This document shows positions 21,590 to 33,456 of a DNA stretch of 64,000 nt, piece by piece. The stretch lies in the NCBI GenBank assembly GCA_017311315.1, contig CM029617.1:6709820-6773819 (forward strand), read 5' to 3'. The position numbers were made by a program, and so were the translations under genes. The first letter of the stretch is position 1. Every line of letters begins with the position of its first letter. This stretch comes from Dendrocalamus latiflorus. Its lineage: Eukaryota; Streptophyta; Magnoliopsida; Poales; Poaceae. The notes beneath the pieces were generated by a model. It made no database searches. It saw only the letters and a list, made by a program, of their open reading frames with translations, and was not told where the DNA came from.

Positions 21590-22020
21590 GCCTCCGCGCC
21601 GCCGGCCTCCCGCGCGGATCTCCCTCCCGCGACGGCCTCCCACGGCGGCGGCAGCCTCCCGCGCCGACCTTCCTCCCGCGCCGGCCTCCCACGGCGGCGC
21701 CGTCGTCCTGCTCCGTCCTCCCGCGCCGACCTCCCTCCTGCGCCGTCCTCCCGCCCGCACCGTCCTCCTGCGCCGTCCTCCCGCCATCGGCCTCCCGCGC
21801 CGTCCTCCCGCCCGCGCCGACCTCCCGCCCGCGCCGGCCTCCGTCACCGCCGTCCGACCTCCCGGCCGCCGCGACCTCCCGCCCGCGCCGACCTCCTGTG
21901 CCGCCGTGCCGCCCGGCCTTCCGCCCGCGCCGACCTCCTGCGCCGCCGTGCCGCCCGATCTCCCGGCCGCGCCTCCCGCCCACACCGACCTCCTGCGCCG
22001 CCGTGCCGCCCGACCTCCCC
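21590..22020 (+). repeat. Low-complexity CTCCCGCGCCGACC repeats in the Harbinger leader
   Basis: Irregular tandem copies of CTCCCGCGCCGACCTCC and variants, open in all frames on both strands. They lie between the 5' TIR and a likely leader intron (GTATTG at 22028 to TAG at 22126, just before the transposase ATG). The long Pro/Arg and Gly/Arg frames are artefacts of composition. Confidence 0.75.
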
Positions 22021-22126
22021 CCAGTGAAGGTATTGTCCTTACCTATGTGCAGTGGTAGGAATCTGTGGTTGTGCTTGATTGATATGTTCCATTGTGATGT
22101 TATCAATTGTGCTATTCATATTGTAG

Positions 22127-22966
22127 ATGGACAGAAGACTTGCTAAAAGGAGAAAGTGTGTGCTTTATGGTGCTACTGCTTTCGTGGCTGTTGCTATGGT
22201 GGCTTTGTATGTTAGATCTAGATTAATGAAAAGAAGAACACGTATTACCTATGGTCCAATGGAAGAAAGAGATAGAGCAAGAATTGATTATCTAAATAAG
22301 AAAATTTATAGAGATGATTCAACTTGCCAAAAAATGTTAAGGCTTACTAGAGCTCCTTTCTTCCATTTATGTGAAGTTTTGAGAGGTCGCGGTTTGTTTG
22401 GAGATACCATACATGTTAGTGTTGAAGAGCAAGTTGCAATGTTCCTAAATATTGTAGGGCATAACCTAAGGAATAGGTTAGTCCACACTAATTTTGATAG
22501 GTCCACTGAAACAGTTAGTCGATATTTTAGAGCTGTACTCCATGCCATAGGAGAGCTTAGAAGTGAACTTATTAGGCCACCTTCCTCGGAGACCCCAACC
22601 AAAATTGCAGGGAATCCAAGATGGGATCCATATTTCAAGGTATGACATTGCCAGTTGTTTGTTAGAGATGTAAGCTCAACTATTTAGCTACTAATTTTTA
22701 TTTTTTGAAAATAGGATTGTATTGGAGCCATTGATGGTACACACATAAGGGCAACCGTTAGTAAATCCATGGAGCCTTCTTTTCACGGTAGGAAGTCATT
22801 TGCTACACAAAATGTGATGGCAGCGGTTCAGTGGAGTAGTAACCCGGTATCCTCCACAGCTAGCTCGTCCACACAAGCAGCCAATGATCATAGGCAAATG
22901 GTTGAATTTAGGCAAAACTTGGCTAACACCATGTGGGCAGATCGTCAAGCTTACCTTGAGAATTAA
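22127..22966 (+). pseudogene. Harbinger transposase with internal deletion
   Basis: Exon 1 is 22127-22639 and exon 2 is 22715-22966, with GT-AG borders that keep the frame (PYFK joined to DCIGAIDGTH), giving about 254 residues against the usual 400 or more. The N-terminal part has the helix-turn-helix region (VEEQVAMFLNIVGHNLRNR, STETVSRYFRAVLHAI) typical of plant HARBI1-like transposases. The first catalytic Asp is in IDGTHI. After FATQNVMAAV the frame jumps to a Gln/Asn-rich C-terminus ending MWADRQAYLEN, so the middle and last acidic residues of the DDE core are missing. It could still bind DNA but not cut it. Deletion is inferred from family length. Confidence 0.9.
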
Positions 22967-23149
22967 TTATGTAGCCCTTTGTTGTATTAGAATTGTTTGA
23001 ACTCTTGCAATTTGTCTCCTGTATGAATAATTATGGCTACAATGTCCTGTTTGTACTATTTCTAATTGTCCTGTATGCACTCTTTCAAATAATTATGAAT
23101 TGTTTGTGATGTACCTTGGTTGTAACATATTGCTTTGAAATGTTAGGAA

Positions 23150-24153
23150 ATGGACAGTGAACAGCATGGGGAAACAATTGGGGTAAACCATGGGGGCAGT
23201 GGTTCAATGGTTTGGACAGGTGATATGTCAACATATATGCTTTCTTTCCTGTCAAACCTAGTGGCTGGTGGCACTAGGACATCATCTGGTTTTAAAAAAG
23301 TGCACCTAAATAATTGTGGTAAAGCATTGAGTGAGCATTTCAAGATTCATGTCACTGGCGAGCAAGTTAGAAATCACCTAAAGAAATGGAGGATAGTATG
23401 GGCAAAGGTTCTGAGGTTGAAAAAAACTAGTGGGGCTCTCTGGGATGAAGATTCTTGTTCTATTTTGCTATGTGAAGAGCATTACAACAATTACATTCAG
23501 CATCCGGTAAGCATTACAACAATCTATGTTCTATTTTACATTCAACAATTACTGTATATGTTGCACACAATCTGATTTCTATTTTCTATGTTTGCTAGAA
23601 AAACAAAAGTGATGCTGACATGCTAAATAAACCTATTGAGCACTATCATGCCATGTCTACAATATTTCGGAATTGTTTAGCTACAGGAAAGTATGCCAAA
23701 GGCACAAGTGATCCACTTGCCACTGAAGTTACAGACATTGTAGATGACCCAATTGATGTTGACAGTGGGGCATCTCCAAATGAAGTTAACATTGGGAACA
23801 ATGGGGCAGCAGATGCAAGTGTTGGTGAGTCCTCAGGTACCAAACCACCCCGTAAAAGGGCTAGAGTGTCAGCCCCAGCATCTGTTGATGATGATATGTT
23901 GCTACCAACAATTACTTTGGGTCTTGAGAGGATAGCTAGTGCTATAGAGAAGGTGGGCACCTCTTCTGAGTCAACTATCCCAGCTGGTCTTTGGGACAGT
24001 CTTGCATCTGTACCTGGTTTTGATGAGGCACATCTCTCTCGTTATTATGCTTATTTGTGTGAGAATGTTGGGCTTGCTAAGGCATTCATGGATCAAAGCT
24101 TGACAGGAAAGTTGGTTTGGGTTACTAGGTATGTTACCAAGCATTTTCCTTGA
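23150..24153 (+). CDS. Harbinger-associated Myb/SANT-like DNA-binding protein
   Basis: Two exons, 23150-23506 and 23599-24153, with clean GT-AG borders between complete codons, give a 303-residue protein. Residues about 20-115 form a Myb_DNA-bind_3-type domain (MVWTGDMSTYMLSFL...GEQVRNHLKKWRIVWAKVLRLKK...GALWDED). A linker with a basic KPPRKRAR motif, a possible nuclear signal, and a helical C-terminus follow (LARYY-type SRYYAYLCENVGLAKAFM). In PIF/Ping elements such a partner protein helps the transposase enter the nucleus and bind the ends. No stop or frameshift was seen, in contrast to the deleted transposase. Resemblance to domesticated host proteins of the same family is possible, but its place inside the TIRs marks it as a transposon gene. 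Confidence 0.88.
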
Positions 24154-25200
24154 AGTTTGGATTAGAAGCATTTCACCTTGAAGACTTTTGTGTACTGAAA
24201 GCATTTCACCTTGAAGACTTTTGTGTACTGGAACAATTATCCTACTATGTAGTATTTAAGGACCTTTTGTGTACTGTTAATGGGTTAATTAGGACTGCTA
24301 AGTGTTGTAATGTATGAATTGATTAATGTGATGCAAACTCTATGAGTTGTTATCTATGAAATGGACCTATTTATATGCACTTTATTTCAATTCTAAATGT
24401 GCTATCACGTGCTAGTTAAACAAAATTATGGCAAGGCGAAAAAAATTCTAATAAAATGTCAAAGGGGTAACCTCACCAAGCAGGTTACCATATCTTACTT
24501 TTCATCCCCATCCCACCAATCAAACAAGAGATGGAACGGTTCCATTCTTCTCCATCCCACTAACCAAACAAAAAACAGAACCATCCCATACTATGAACCA
24601 AACACATGGACAGAACCATCCCATTCTATTCCATCCCAAAAAACTGGAATCATCCCATCCCATCCCACCCCATCCCAGCAACCAAACACACCCTTAGAGA
24701 ATGGCTAGTTGGTTACACCACCAGCAAATCGAGATGGTGTTGCTTAATCAAGGGAAATTTGCATGTCTAATATTTTGTCAGCTAAGAAATCTATAAACAT
24801 GCATTTAGAACTCTGAAATGCCTTTTTGGACTTGAGAATTTGGTAAGCAAATGCCCCACCCATCAACTTCCCCTTGCGACTTTGGGAACGGATTGTGCAT
24901 CCAAGCAGTCCCATTTCGAATAGCACATTGAGTTTGCTTGCTTACCAAGTGTTAATATTGAAGCATAACTTGGTATTTTGGCATAGTTGTGTGAATCTAG
25001 TAATGAATCGCTGAGACAACTTTTGGTTGCTTCGACAAATAGGATAGATTCTGGTGATTTGTGCTATCCAGGAGCATCTTACACTCCAGATTACATGTGC
25101 CGTACACAATGTGCTATGTAAAGCAGCCTACATGATGTGCGAGGATGCGGAGCTTGCGGTGGATGTTATTGTCCAACCTAATCTCTATGACAGGGTTTAT

Positions 25201-25440
25201 GGGTCGGTTCTTTAAGTCAAAAGTTGACGGTTTTTGGCTTTTTCTACAATACCTAACTTTCAGACGGAGTATTTTTTCAAGACGGGGTCTACAAGTTAAA
25301 CGATCTACACGTTAAAAGCCCAACATCTGTATCAGCTAAAATCGCAAGTGAGTATCTGTCTCTCCGTAATTTGTACCGTAAACAGTCAAAATTCAAAAAT
25401 TTCAGCCAAAAGCCATAAGCCGCAGCCGAAAAGAACAAGT
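25201..25440. mobile_element. MITE relic, GGTTCTTT...AAAAGAAC type
   Basis: The left end reads GGTTCTTTAAGTCAAAAGTT followed by TTTTTGGCTTTTT; the right end on the minus strand reads TTGTTCTTTTCGGCTGCGGC followed by CTTTTGGCT. The interior is AT-rich and non-coding. Similar sequences occur near 20870, 31880, 56240 and 62460. No TSD visible. Confidence 0.5.
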
Positions 25441-25767
25441 ATTAGGCTTGCGGAGTTGTGGAAAAATAAACAGGTTCTTTGGTAACACTAGAACGTTCCA
25501 CGTAGTTTTTAGGTGGTGCTCTAATTAATTTTTGGCTTAAACTTCTGGTTGTAGTTTTTGTTTTTGATTGAAATTGTACTATAGCGGCTATTAGCTTTTT
25601 CGAATACAAAATAAGAAAAAATTTGAAAAAATTGTTATATCGTCATTGGCAATGTAAATGAATAAGGGGAAAACAAAAAAAACAAAAAGTTAAAAAAGCC
25701 GATATATTTTAGGTGACTTCTAACTTAAATAAGCCTAAAACAAAAAAATCAATGTCTGAAGCCTACC

Positions 25768-25904
25768 TTAATCCGCATGCATACAATCAGAAGTGCTTGC
25801 AGCAAATTTGCTATGGAATACAATGTTTGTCTTACTGTCTGCGAGAAGCTAACCAGGTAGCTCATTCCTTAGCTAGGTGGGTTAGAGAGAGGCTTATTCT
25901 TCAA
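25768..25904 (+). pseudogene. RNase H-like fragment of a non-LTR retroelement
   Basis: The translation ending LREANQVAHSLARWVRER has the hallmark of the C-terminal RNase H-like (RVT_3) domain of plant LINEs and related proteins, where the motif is R-E-x-N-x-x-A-H-x-L-A. Only about 45 residues remain and the frame ends at a TGA soon after. No reverse transcriptase lies upstream. Confidence 0.55.
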
Positions 25905-26146
25905 TGATCTAGTGGGTTGATCTCCTCCCAGTAGCTTATTTATATTGACCGCGACGGATAATTTTTGGGTGAAAATAAATAGTAATAACTGAAAAAAATA
26001 ACTTTTAGAAACAAAGAGCGAGCGATGAGAAAAGTGAGAGAGAGATACATGCGTGAGACAGGAGCGATGGGAGTGGGGTGTGTGATGCGCCCGGGACCCT
26101 CCTACCTTATCTCGGAGTGGGGTGCGTGATGCGTCCGTCACCTCAG

Positions 26147-28470
26147 TGTAGGATCAAGGATAACCGACTAAAGGGGGTGAATAGGATGTTCTAAAAATCC
26201 TTACTTTCTAAAACTAATTTCTACAATCTTAGAGCTAAGCAAAATTTATGTTGCAAATTGAAGCCTACTCAATTCTAGCAAAGCTAAGGCACCAAGAGAC
26301 AAGTCTCTACAAATATATTTCTAGCATAGGTAAATATGACAATCTAAATTTGATAGAAATATAAATGCAGAAAGTAGAGACAAAGAAATAACCAAAAGAT
26401 GACTCACGATGTTTTTCTCGTGGTATCAAAGACTTGCCAGTCTTCACTAGTCAAGAAAATCCCAAACAATTTAGACCGGCTCCACGAATTAAGCTTTTCA
26501 CTAGTGGTTATTCTTTCTACGCTCCGGAGATAGCGAACACTGAGCTACTCACAATTTGGCGCCAGGTCTCTTCATAATCTCCTTACAAAGGTCACCTCGT
26601 AATCTCCCACCAAGCCGTTTAAATGTCGGTAAGCACTAAGAGTAATGAATCACAGCTTTGCTTGATAGCGATCAAGTGCCAAGGATCAATATATAATAAA
26701 TGTACTTCTAAGGTACCTCAAATGAATGCAATAAGAATAAATGAGATGTGGAGAAGGTGCTCTCTGCTCAAAGATGTAAAAATGAAGTCTCTAGCCTTGT
26801 CCTTGAGTATGTGGGGGTATTTGTATCCCCACCAACCAAATCTAGTCGTTACAAGAGGATTCCTGAAAAAAATCAAGATGAGCAGCAGTACCGCCATTCA
26901 TCAGCCGATACTACTGCATCTATTCTGACACAGTAACAACTATAACAGAGCTTTTGAACTAGCCGTTGAAATGCGACGTGGTACTACTGCCATTATAAGT
27001 TCGGCAGTTCCGCTCTCCAATAGTTTCAATTTTTGACGCAGTACTATCGTTTGTCTCGAGGACCAAAACTTGGTCCTCTGTGGAAAAAACATACCGCCCC
27101 ATAAATCCGAAACTTCTGGGGTCTGATAGTACCGCTCAGGAGTTGCGGTCAAACTGTGCTACGGTAGTTCCGCCATTTAAACTTCGGTACTACCATTTTC
27201 TGGAGAAAAAGAAAAGCTTTAAAGGAACTCTCTAGAAAATTTGTACTGCCAACTAAATGTCAGTACTTCTAGGTTGCGATAGTACCACATTACCTTTCTG
27301 GTCATACCACACAGCGGTAGTACTTCCGAGTAAACTCTGATACTACCGATTATCTTGAGATGCACAGTTGATTTTCAATTTTAATTCTAAATGCATGCAT
27401 GATCTTAAATTTATCCAAATGGCACAAGAACATGTTGTCAAGCTACTAGTCATGATCCCTCTTAATAGTACGGTATTTAATCTATAATAGGATCTTCCAT
27501 CCTTTCTTCTAATATCAGTAAAATCAAAAAGGGATCTTAGACTAGTTATACCTTTATTTCGAACCACATTGATCCTCATGTTGACTCTTAGTATGCATCT
27601 CACATTCGTCACTGGGACTAAATCTTTCAAATACTCAATAAACATATTAGTCCTATATTCATATAATGTCTACCAAAACTATTTTTAGGGGTCTAGATGC
27701 TTTCAATTTTCTTTTTTTTTTTGGTAATTGATGATAACCCAAATAACATGTGAGAAATATTTAGTTTTGAATATATCACTTGAAGAAAACTAGTTGTATA
27801 TTCTTATTGTGATTTTGATAAACAAGTAATTCTTGCAATGAGCTCAAATGATTTTTGAGAATTATTTGCTTTTTAAAGTTATTACAAAGAAAGCTCCCCC
27901 TAAACATGTGCATATAAATGAGAAGATATTTGCAAGCACATGTAAGGATTTTTTTTTCAAAAAAATTGGTGGAGTTTCCTTTGTTTGTTGAACTTGAGAA
28001 AATTGATAATATCAACACAAGATAAGGATTGCAGTTCACATAAGAAAAACTTAGCCAAATTACCAAGCATCAAGTTCAACAATATTACATAGCAAGTCCT
28101 CATAACATAAAACATAATATCACAACAAGGTTAATTACATCATAATATATAGTAGGTAAGATATGCTTCTAGATCTTCTTCATCTCCCCCTTTCTGAATC
28201 TTTTTATTTTCTCCCCTTTTGGCATCAAAGTACCAAAAAGTCTACTCTTGTGGTCGTTGAGGAGAAGAGTCATGATGGCGACGGTGGCCATAGAGAACAG
28301 GAGAAGGGGCGACTGAATGCTCAAGAGAAGTCATGCGGTCCCCAAGAGAAGTGACAGAGGCATTCAAGGTAGTAATCTGATCTGTTGCCTCTGTTAGGCA
28401 AGCCACCGTCCCCAACTCCACATCGCCGCAATGCAAACCCCTCCGACTGGTTGAGGCGAAGGTCTTCGCA
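26147..28470 (-). mobile_element. 3' end of a SIRE/Opie-like copia element (3' LTR plus internal end)
   Basis: An LTR at 26147-27705 (minus) starts TGAAAGCATCTAGACCCC and ends GATCCTACA, homologous to the solo LTR at 1079-2782. It keeps degenerate copies of the GGTAGTACCGC array and a TACAAATACCCCC TATA-like site. Directly upstream on the minus strand lies TCATCAATTACC followed by a run of A, the decayed polypurine tract. Further up, at 28211-28230, is TTTGATGCCAAAAGGGGAG. Both phrases are typical of the 3' internal end of SIRE-lineage elements as I know them. The rest of the element is missing beyond about 28470. The left flank ctcag has no matching right-hand TSD, as expected for a truncated copy. 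Confidence 0.8.
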
Positions 28471-28489
28471 CAGCTAGATCGGAAGGAGG

Positions 28490-30219
28490 CATGCGACGAT
28501 GGCTTTGGTACCTCGATGCCCTCATTACGTATTCTCCGAACTGAGGTCTGAGGTGGTCAACACCGTGAAATTTGGCAACAGCGCCATTGTCCTCTTCGTG
28601 TGCAAATTCAGGGAACATCACACCCTTACGAGGGTGTACTATATTCCTCGGTTCACCACCACCCTCATCAACGTCGGGCAGCTTGATGAAATGGGCTACC
28701 GAGTGCTAATTGACGGCGGGGTCCTGAGGATACGCGACAAGCAGCAGCACATACTGGCAAGAGTCAGGCGCTCCCCAGCTGGCTATACCCGCTCCGACTC
28801 AACATCAAGCGACTGGTGTGCCTGTCGGCAAGGAATTTGGAGGAGGCATGGCAGTGGCACGCAAGGTATGGTCATATGAATTTTTAGGCCCTGCGCAAGC
28901 TCGCACAATGTGACATGGTGCAAGGGCTGCCATGAATTGATTAGGTGGATCAGGTCTGCGACAGCTATCTCGCCAGGATGCGACATGCCTCTTTCCTGGA
29001 GCAGGGAAATTATCGCGTGCAGCATGTCCTTGATCTCATCCACGGTGATCTATGCGTGCCGATCATGCCAATGACGCCGAGTGGCAACAGCTACTTCTTG
29101 CTGCTTGTGGACAACCTAAGCTGCTACATGTGGCTCAGTCTCCTTACAAGCAAGGACCAAGCTCCAGTGGGGATCGAGCATTTTCAAGCCATGGTGGAGG
29201 TGGAGTCCAGACGCAAACTCAAGGTACTCCGAACCGACCGCGGTGGGGAAGTCACATCGGTGGAATTCAGCAAGTATTGTGCTGAGCACGGTGTGCAGTG
29301 GCATCTCATGGCCCTTTATTCCTCGCAGCAGAATGAGGTCGTTGAGCGTCGCAACTAGACGGTGGTCGCCATGGCGCGCAGCATGATGAAGGCGAAGGGG
29401 CTCCCCGGGAGGTTCTAGGGCGAAGCCGTTTCCACCGCTGTCTTCGTCCTCAATCGTGCACCGACACGAAGCATTAATGGGAAGACACCGTATGAGGCTT
29501 GGCATGGCGAGTGATCGACGATAAACTTCCTCCACACCTTTGGTTGTGTTGCGCATGTTAAGAACATGAAGCTGCACCTAAAGAAGCTGGACGACCGAAG
29601 TACGCTGACAATCTTCATCAAGTACGAGTTCGAGTCCAAGCCATACCGCGTGTGCGATCCTATCACCCAGCGTATGCACATGACTCGTGACGTTGTCTTC
29701 AACAAAACAACATAGTGGGACTAGAGAGCTTATGGTGAAAAAGGTATGGTGAGCGAACTAGAACCTTTTCACGTGGAGTACACTATGGTGTATGAATCAG
29801 GGATAGTGGAGACCAATGGCGATGGAGACCAGGGCTCGCCACACACGCCTACCCCGCGTGTTCTGGCAACACAGCGATGTAAGGGGCGGACGCGGCGACG
29901 CCTGTGATACCGGGCACAGTGGAGTTCGCATCACCGCTAACAAACCTGGAAGAGGCACTCGACGCCAACCACGATGATGCACCGCTTTGGTACTGCACCA
30001 TCGACAACGTCATCGGGCCATCTTCACCTCGTGGTTTCACACCACGCGACCTTGACTCGGCTGGGTTGCTGTTCACCACAACCGACGAACCAGCAACCTT
30101 TGGCGGAGTAAAGCAGCACAAGTGCTAGCGCAAGGCGATGCTCGAGGAGATGAAGTCAATTGAGGACAACGGCACTTGAGAGCTCGTCGATCTCCCTACT
30201 GGCCATCGACCCATTGGTC
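28490..30219 (+). pseudogene. Decayed copia pol (protease end, integrase, start of RT)
   Basis: Fragments of one copia polyprotein can be followed along the plus strand: VYYIPRFTTTLINVGQLDE (protease to pre-integrase), GDLCVPIMPMTPSGNSYFLL and VLRTDRGGEVTSVEF (integrase core), QQNEVVERRN then stop then TVVAMARSMM, KTPYEAWHGE, FGCVAHV, and near the end AMLEEMKSIEDN...LVDLPTGHRPIGL at the RT entry. Several stops interrupt it, most of them TAG at positions where Gln or Trp is expected. The RT proper is missing because another sequence begins at 30220. It belongs to a copia family different from the 6.0-kb element. Confidence 0.88.
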
Positions 30220-30723
30220 TTGTCGGGACGGGATTTCCGAATCCGAACCATCTGTGTATTACTACGCTAGTCCCAGATCAAAACTACTGCACACAGTCAA
30301 ATAGTGATGATTACATAACCAACAACACTTTATTAATAAAGAGATTACAGGCCTTAGGGCCACTTTATTACAACTGAGATTACAAGACCTCTCAAACTAA
30401 CAAAACACAGTGGAAGTAAAATAAAACTTTGACAATGACCCATCAACACACCATAGGCAATTGACTGGGCAAGCACAACCTAGTACTCTGGGAAACCTTC
30501 GTCAAATCCACACATAAAGTAGTAGTAGGCTCCTTCTTGATCTTCATAATCCTCAAAGAGTTGTTTTGAGTGTAGCATGTGAGTATATAAAGTACTCCGC
30601 AAGTCTTAGAAAAAATACAGTAGATGTAAGGTTTAACAAAGAAAGAAAATATGGTTCTCTTGCATAAAGCAGCATTATGTTTCAAATACCATAATTAAAT
30701 TTTCAAAAGCATCAATTTAACAA
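30220..30723. other. Possible truncated LTR, no gene
   Basis: At 30220 the copia pseudogene stops abruptly and TGTCGGGACGGGATTTCCGA begins, like the first bases of an LTR. The AT-rich text with TTTATTA, GATTACA and GTACTCCGCAAGT resembles in style the left part of the solo LTR at 50986. No matching end or TSD was found. Confidence 0.4.
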
Positions 30724-30825
30724 AGCTACGACCACTGGCTACGACCACAGTGTTCGACCACAGGCTACCACCACGAGCTACGACCACAGGCTACGACCAC
30801 AAGCTATGACCATTGGTTATGCTTG
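30724..30825 (-). repeat. Short inverted copy of the 13-bp minisatellite
   Basis: About eight units of GGCTACGACCAC and variants, the reverse complement of the array at 8205-8690. It again lies beside the captured aspartyl-protease fragment. Confidence 0.88.
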
Positions 30826-30854
30826 CGACCATCCTAATTAATCTAATCATCATA

Positions 30855-31697
30855 CAGGGTTTCAAATTGGTACCTAAACAAAGAAGCACAAGAATCAAGC
30901 CCCACCTGGTGGTTGCTACACTGGTCGCAGGTGGCGCAGGGCACGTAGGTGAGGGTGCTCCTAGAGTCCATGATCAATGCGAGCTCCTGCGGCGGCGGCC
31001 CGATGTACAACCTCATCATGTAATACCTAACCAACACGACAACAAGCACAAATCTCCCCGCCTCAGATCCAATAGAGCAACAAAACAACGAGAGGGGATT
31101 GAGTTGTACCGACCCGTTGGTGAGGAGATCATTATGGAGGCACATGTGGGCGTTAGGACGGGCGCCATCGCCGATCCTGCGTCGGGCTGAGGCGAGCCAG
31201 CTGGCGTTGGGTAGGAAAGCATGAGTGGGAGCACCATAGGCAGCCGCTGCGGCGGCGGCGGTGAGGACGAGTTAGACAATGGTAGCGAGGGCCGGGAGTG
31301 AACCGAGCCCACGACTCCAGCGGCGACTCACCATGGTTGCGCTGCGTGGGAAATGGGAGGGTGGAGCCATGGAGGCCGTCGTACCGAGGGGAGGGCTCCA
31401 GCGGCGACTCGCATGATTGCGCTTGTTATGGTGACGCGGCGCCATTGTGGAAGCATCACTCGGTGGGGAGTGGTTGCGTTAGAGATAGAGAGGGGGGATT
31501 GGGATTTTGGGGGAAAGAGGAGCGCATCTAAGAGGGAGGGGAGTTGAGACGGGGGAGGTTCTCTAGTCGTGGGGAGCAGTTGGGGAGCCGCGTACATAGA
31601 GAAAGGGAGATCGTGAGATCCAACGGCTATTGAGAGTTTAGAAAGAACAGAGAATATGGACCTACTATCATCAACTCAAATTTTTAAGGAGTAGAGA
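30855..31697 (-). pseudogene. Captured fragment of an aspartyl protease gene, copy B
   Basis: On the minus strand this holds upstream DNA (31320-31697) matching copy A, a damaged exon 1 with VLPLMLSYP and DLLTNG, a GT-AG intron of about 80 bp, and exon 2 with YYMMRLYIGPPPQELALIMDSRST followed by YVPCATCDQC. That is the first active-site region of a nepenthesin-type aspartyl protease; the catalytic triplet DSG reads DSR here, which should kill it. One frameshift separates the two parts of exon 1. The fragment stops at the donor site of the next intron and the remaining two thirds of the enzyme are absent. It is the inverted partner of 7637-8205. Confidence 0.82.
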
Positions 31698-32670
31698 TAT
31701 GAATAGTTCTAAAATTCGCGTAAAGTAATCACGTCTGTCTCGGGGGGGATGGGGGGGAGAGTTTCATGTGTATGCATCAGATTATCAGAACACTACAGAT
31801 GCTGCAATGCTGGTGCAAGTGATATCACGAACCTGGACTAAACCCCCAACGCTGCATGAAAATGAGAACGCTAGGGCATGATTTTTCTTATTTTGGTTTA
31901 TAGTTTTTGGCTACAGCTTATAGTTTTTAATTGTTTGTAAGAAAAAGTACAGAGTAATAAAAACTTGCATATAGTTTTGGTCGATATAAATAAAGTCGTT
32001 ATAATGTGTATTACAGTTAACTTATACCGCTTTAAAAAGTCACTTTATTTAAAAAGCTAGTTGTTATAAAAAATCGAAAAGCAGTTTTTTAGAATATGAA
32101 AAGAAGAGGTACGTACACCATCGACAACGAAAGGATTGGGCTGGCCACAGGAAGAACCCAAACACACTGCGCACAGGCAGCCAATTCAAGAAATCTGCCA
32201 CGAATAACACAGGGATTTTAACCTGGCTAACAGGAAGCAACGAGTTTACATTGTAGCTTTAAGAAATTTTCAGCAGACGTACGGTATTTTTCGAACACAG
32301 GAATTTTATACGAATCAGTACAATGCTCATAGGAATCAGAGAAAATTACAAATGAGACCTTTTTATCTAAGCAAATCCGTAACTTGAAACTACACGCAGG
32401 CAGCAAAGTCCACCATTAGCGCGTTCTTCAGCCGAAATGTCGAAAGGTGATGAATCAGAGCAGCAGCATAAGTAAGGTTTAGAGTTTCGATCTCTTTGAC
32501 TTGGACTTACTGATCACGTTCTGTCCGCTGCTTGCCGGTCTCAAACACGGCTATGCATCCAAAGGCCATTCGAAGAGAAAAGGCAAGAGAACTATATATA
32601 TATCACGACATCTCGATCTGGCATTCTGCACAAGTTGCCCATCCGCCTTCCAAAACGCAACTCTGTCAGT
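31698..32670. other. Intergenic, 3' flank of the LysM receptor gene
   Basis: No gene. A MITE-like AT-rich stretch with TTTTTGGCTACAGCTTATAG at one side and AGCAGTTTTTTAGAATATGA at the other lies at about 31885-32100. A G-run occurs at 31740-31757. The last few hundred bases would be the 3' UTR of the receptor gene. Confidence 0.5.
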
Positions 32671-33456
32671 TCAAACTTCAGCCTGGCTGCTAGCTTCCAC
32701 AGGAATCGTCGAGCCGGAGTTGCCGGAATCCGAGGGTTCCCAATGCAATGCCGAGTTGTACACCGCCGAGAGCGAGAGGAACACCTTGGCCATCGACGGC
32801 CGCGACCGGGGCTCCCGCGCCACGCACCGCAGTGCCAGCGCGACCATGCCAAACGCGACGTCCAACGGGTAGTCCCCACTCAGCCGAGCGTCCATGAATG
32901 CCGTCACCTTGGCCCGCAGGTCTTTGGCGCCGTCGACCAGCCCCTCCGCTTCCTCCCAAAGCAACAACGCTTGCCCGTTCTTGCCGCCGTCGTCGTCACG
33001 ACCAGGTGCCGCCTCCTTCCCGGACAACAGCTCGAGCACGATGACCCCGAACGCGAACACGTCGAGCTGAGGGCCGATCAGCCCGTGCTCGAGGTACTCG
33101 GGCGCCAGGTACCCCTGCGTGCCCACGACGTGCCGCGTCATCTGCGCGGCGCCGTCGCCGACGGTGATGGCGCGCGCCAGGCCGAAGTTTGACACCTTGG
33201 CGCGGAAGTAGGCGTCGAGCAGGACGTTGCTGCTCTTGAGGTTCTTGTGCACGTAGGGCGGGGCGGTGTAGTTGTGCAGGTAGTTGAGCCCGTCGGCCAC
33301 GTCGAACGCCACCTGCAAGCGCTGCCTCCACCCGAGAACGCGCCTCCCGTCGCTGCCGTGGAGCCAGTCGCTGAGCGCTCCGTTCTCCGCGAACTCGAAC
33401 ACCAGGTACGTGTCGCCGCAGTGCACGCAGAGGCCGGACATGCGGATGAGGCACGA

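Larger units (their letters stand above)
21324..24693 (+). mobile_element. PIF/Harbinger DNA transposon, 3.37 kb
   Basis: Terminal inverted repeats GGACGTGTTTGGTTGGTGGA (left) and GGGTGTGTTTGGTTGCTGGG (right, minus strand) match the tip style of Tourist/PIF elements. The 3-bp target duplication TTA lies at 21321-21323 and 24694-24696. Subterminal GGATGG/CCATCC repeats occur at both sides. It carries the two genes of the superfamily: a DDE transposase (internally deleted) and an intact Myb/SANT-like protein. Confidence 0.95.
24697..26146. other. Intergenic with transposon relics
   Basis: No host gene recognised. Two relics are listed separately: a MITE at about 25201-25440 and an RNase H-like fragment at 25768-25904. 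A second GTTCTTT/AGCC-type AT-rich stretch lies at about 25495-25735. Near the right end, the phrase GGAGTGGGGTGYGTGATGCG is duplicated at 26070 and 26113. Confidence 0.5.

Noticed and set aside
21402..22106. Long Pro/Arg and Gly/Arg frames on both strands
   Set aside because: They lie in the low-complexity GC-rich leader of the Harbinger element and have no domain.
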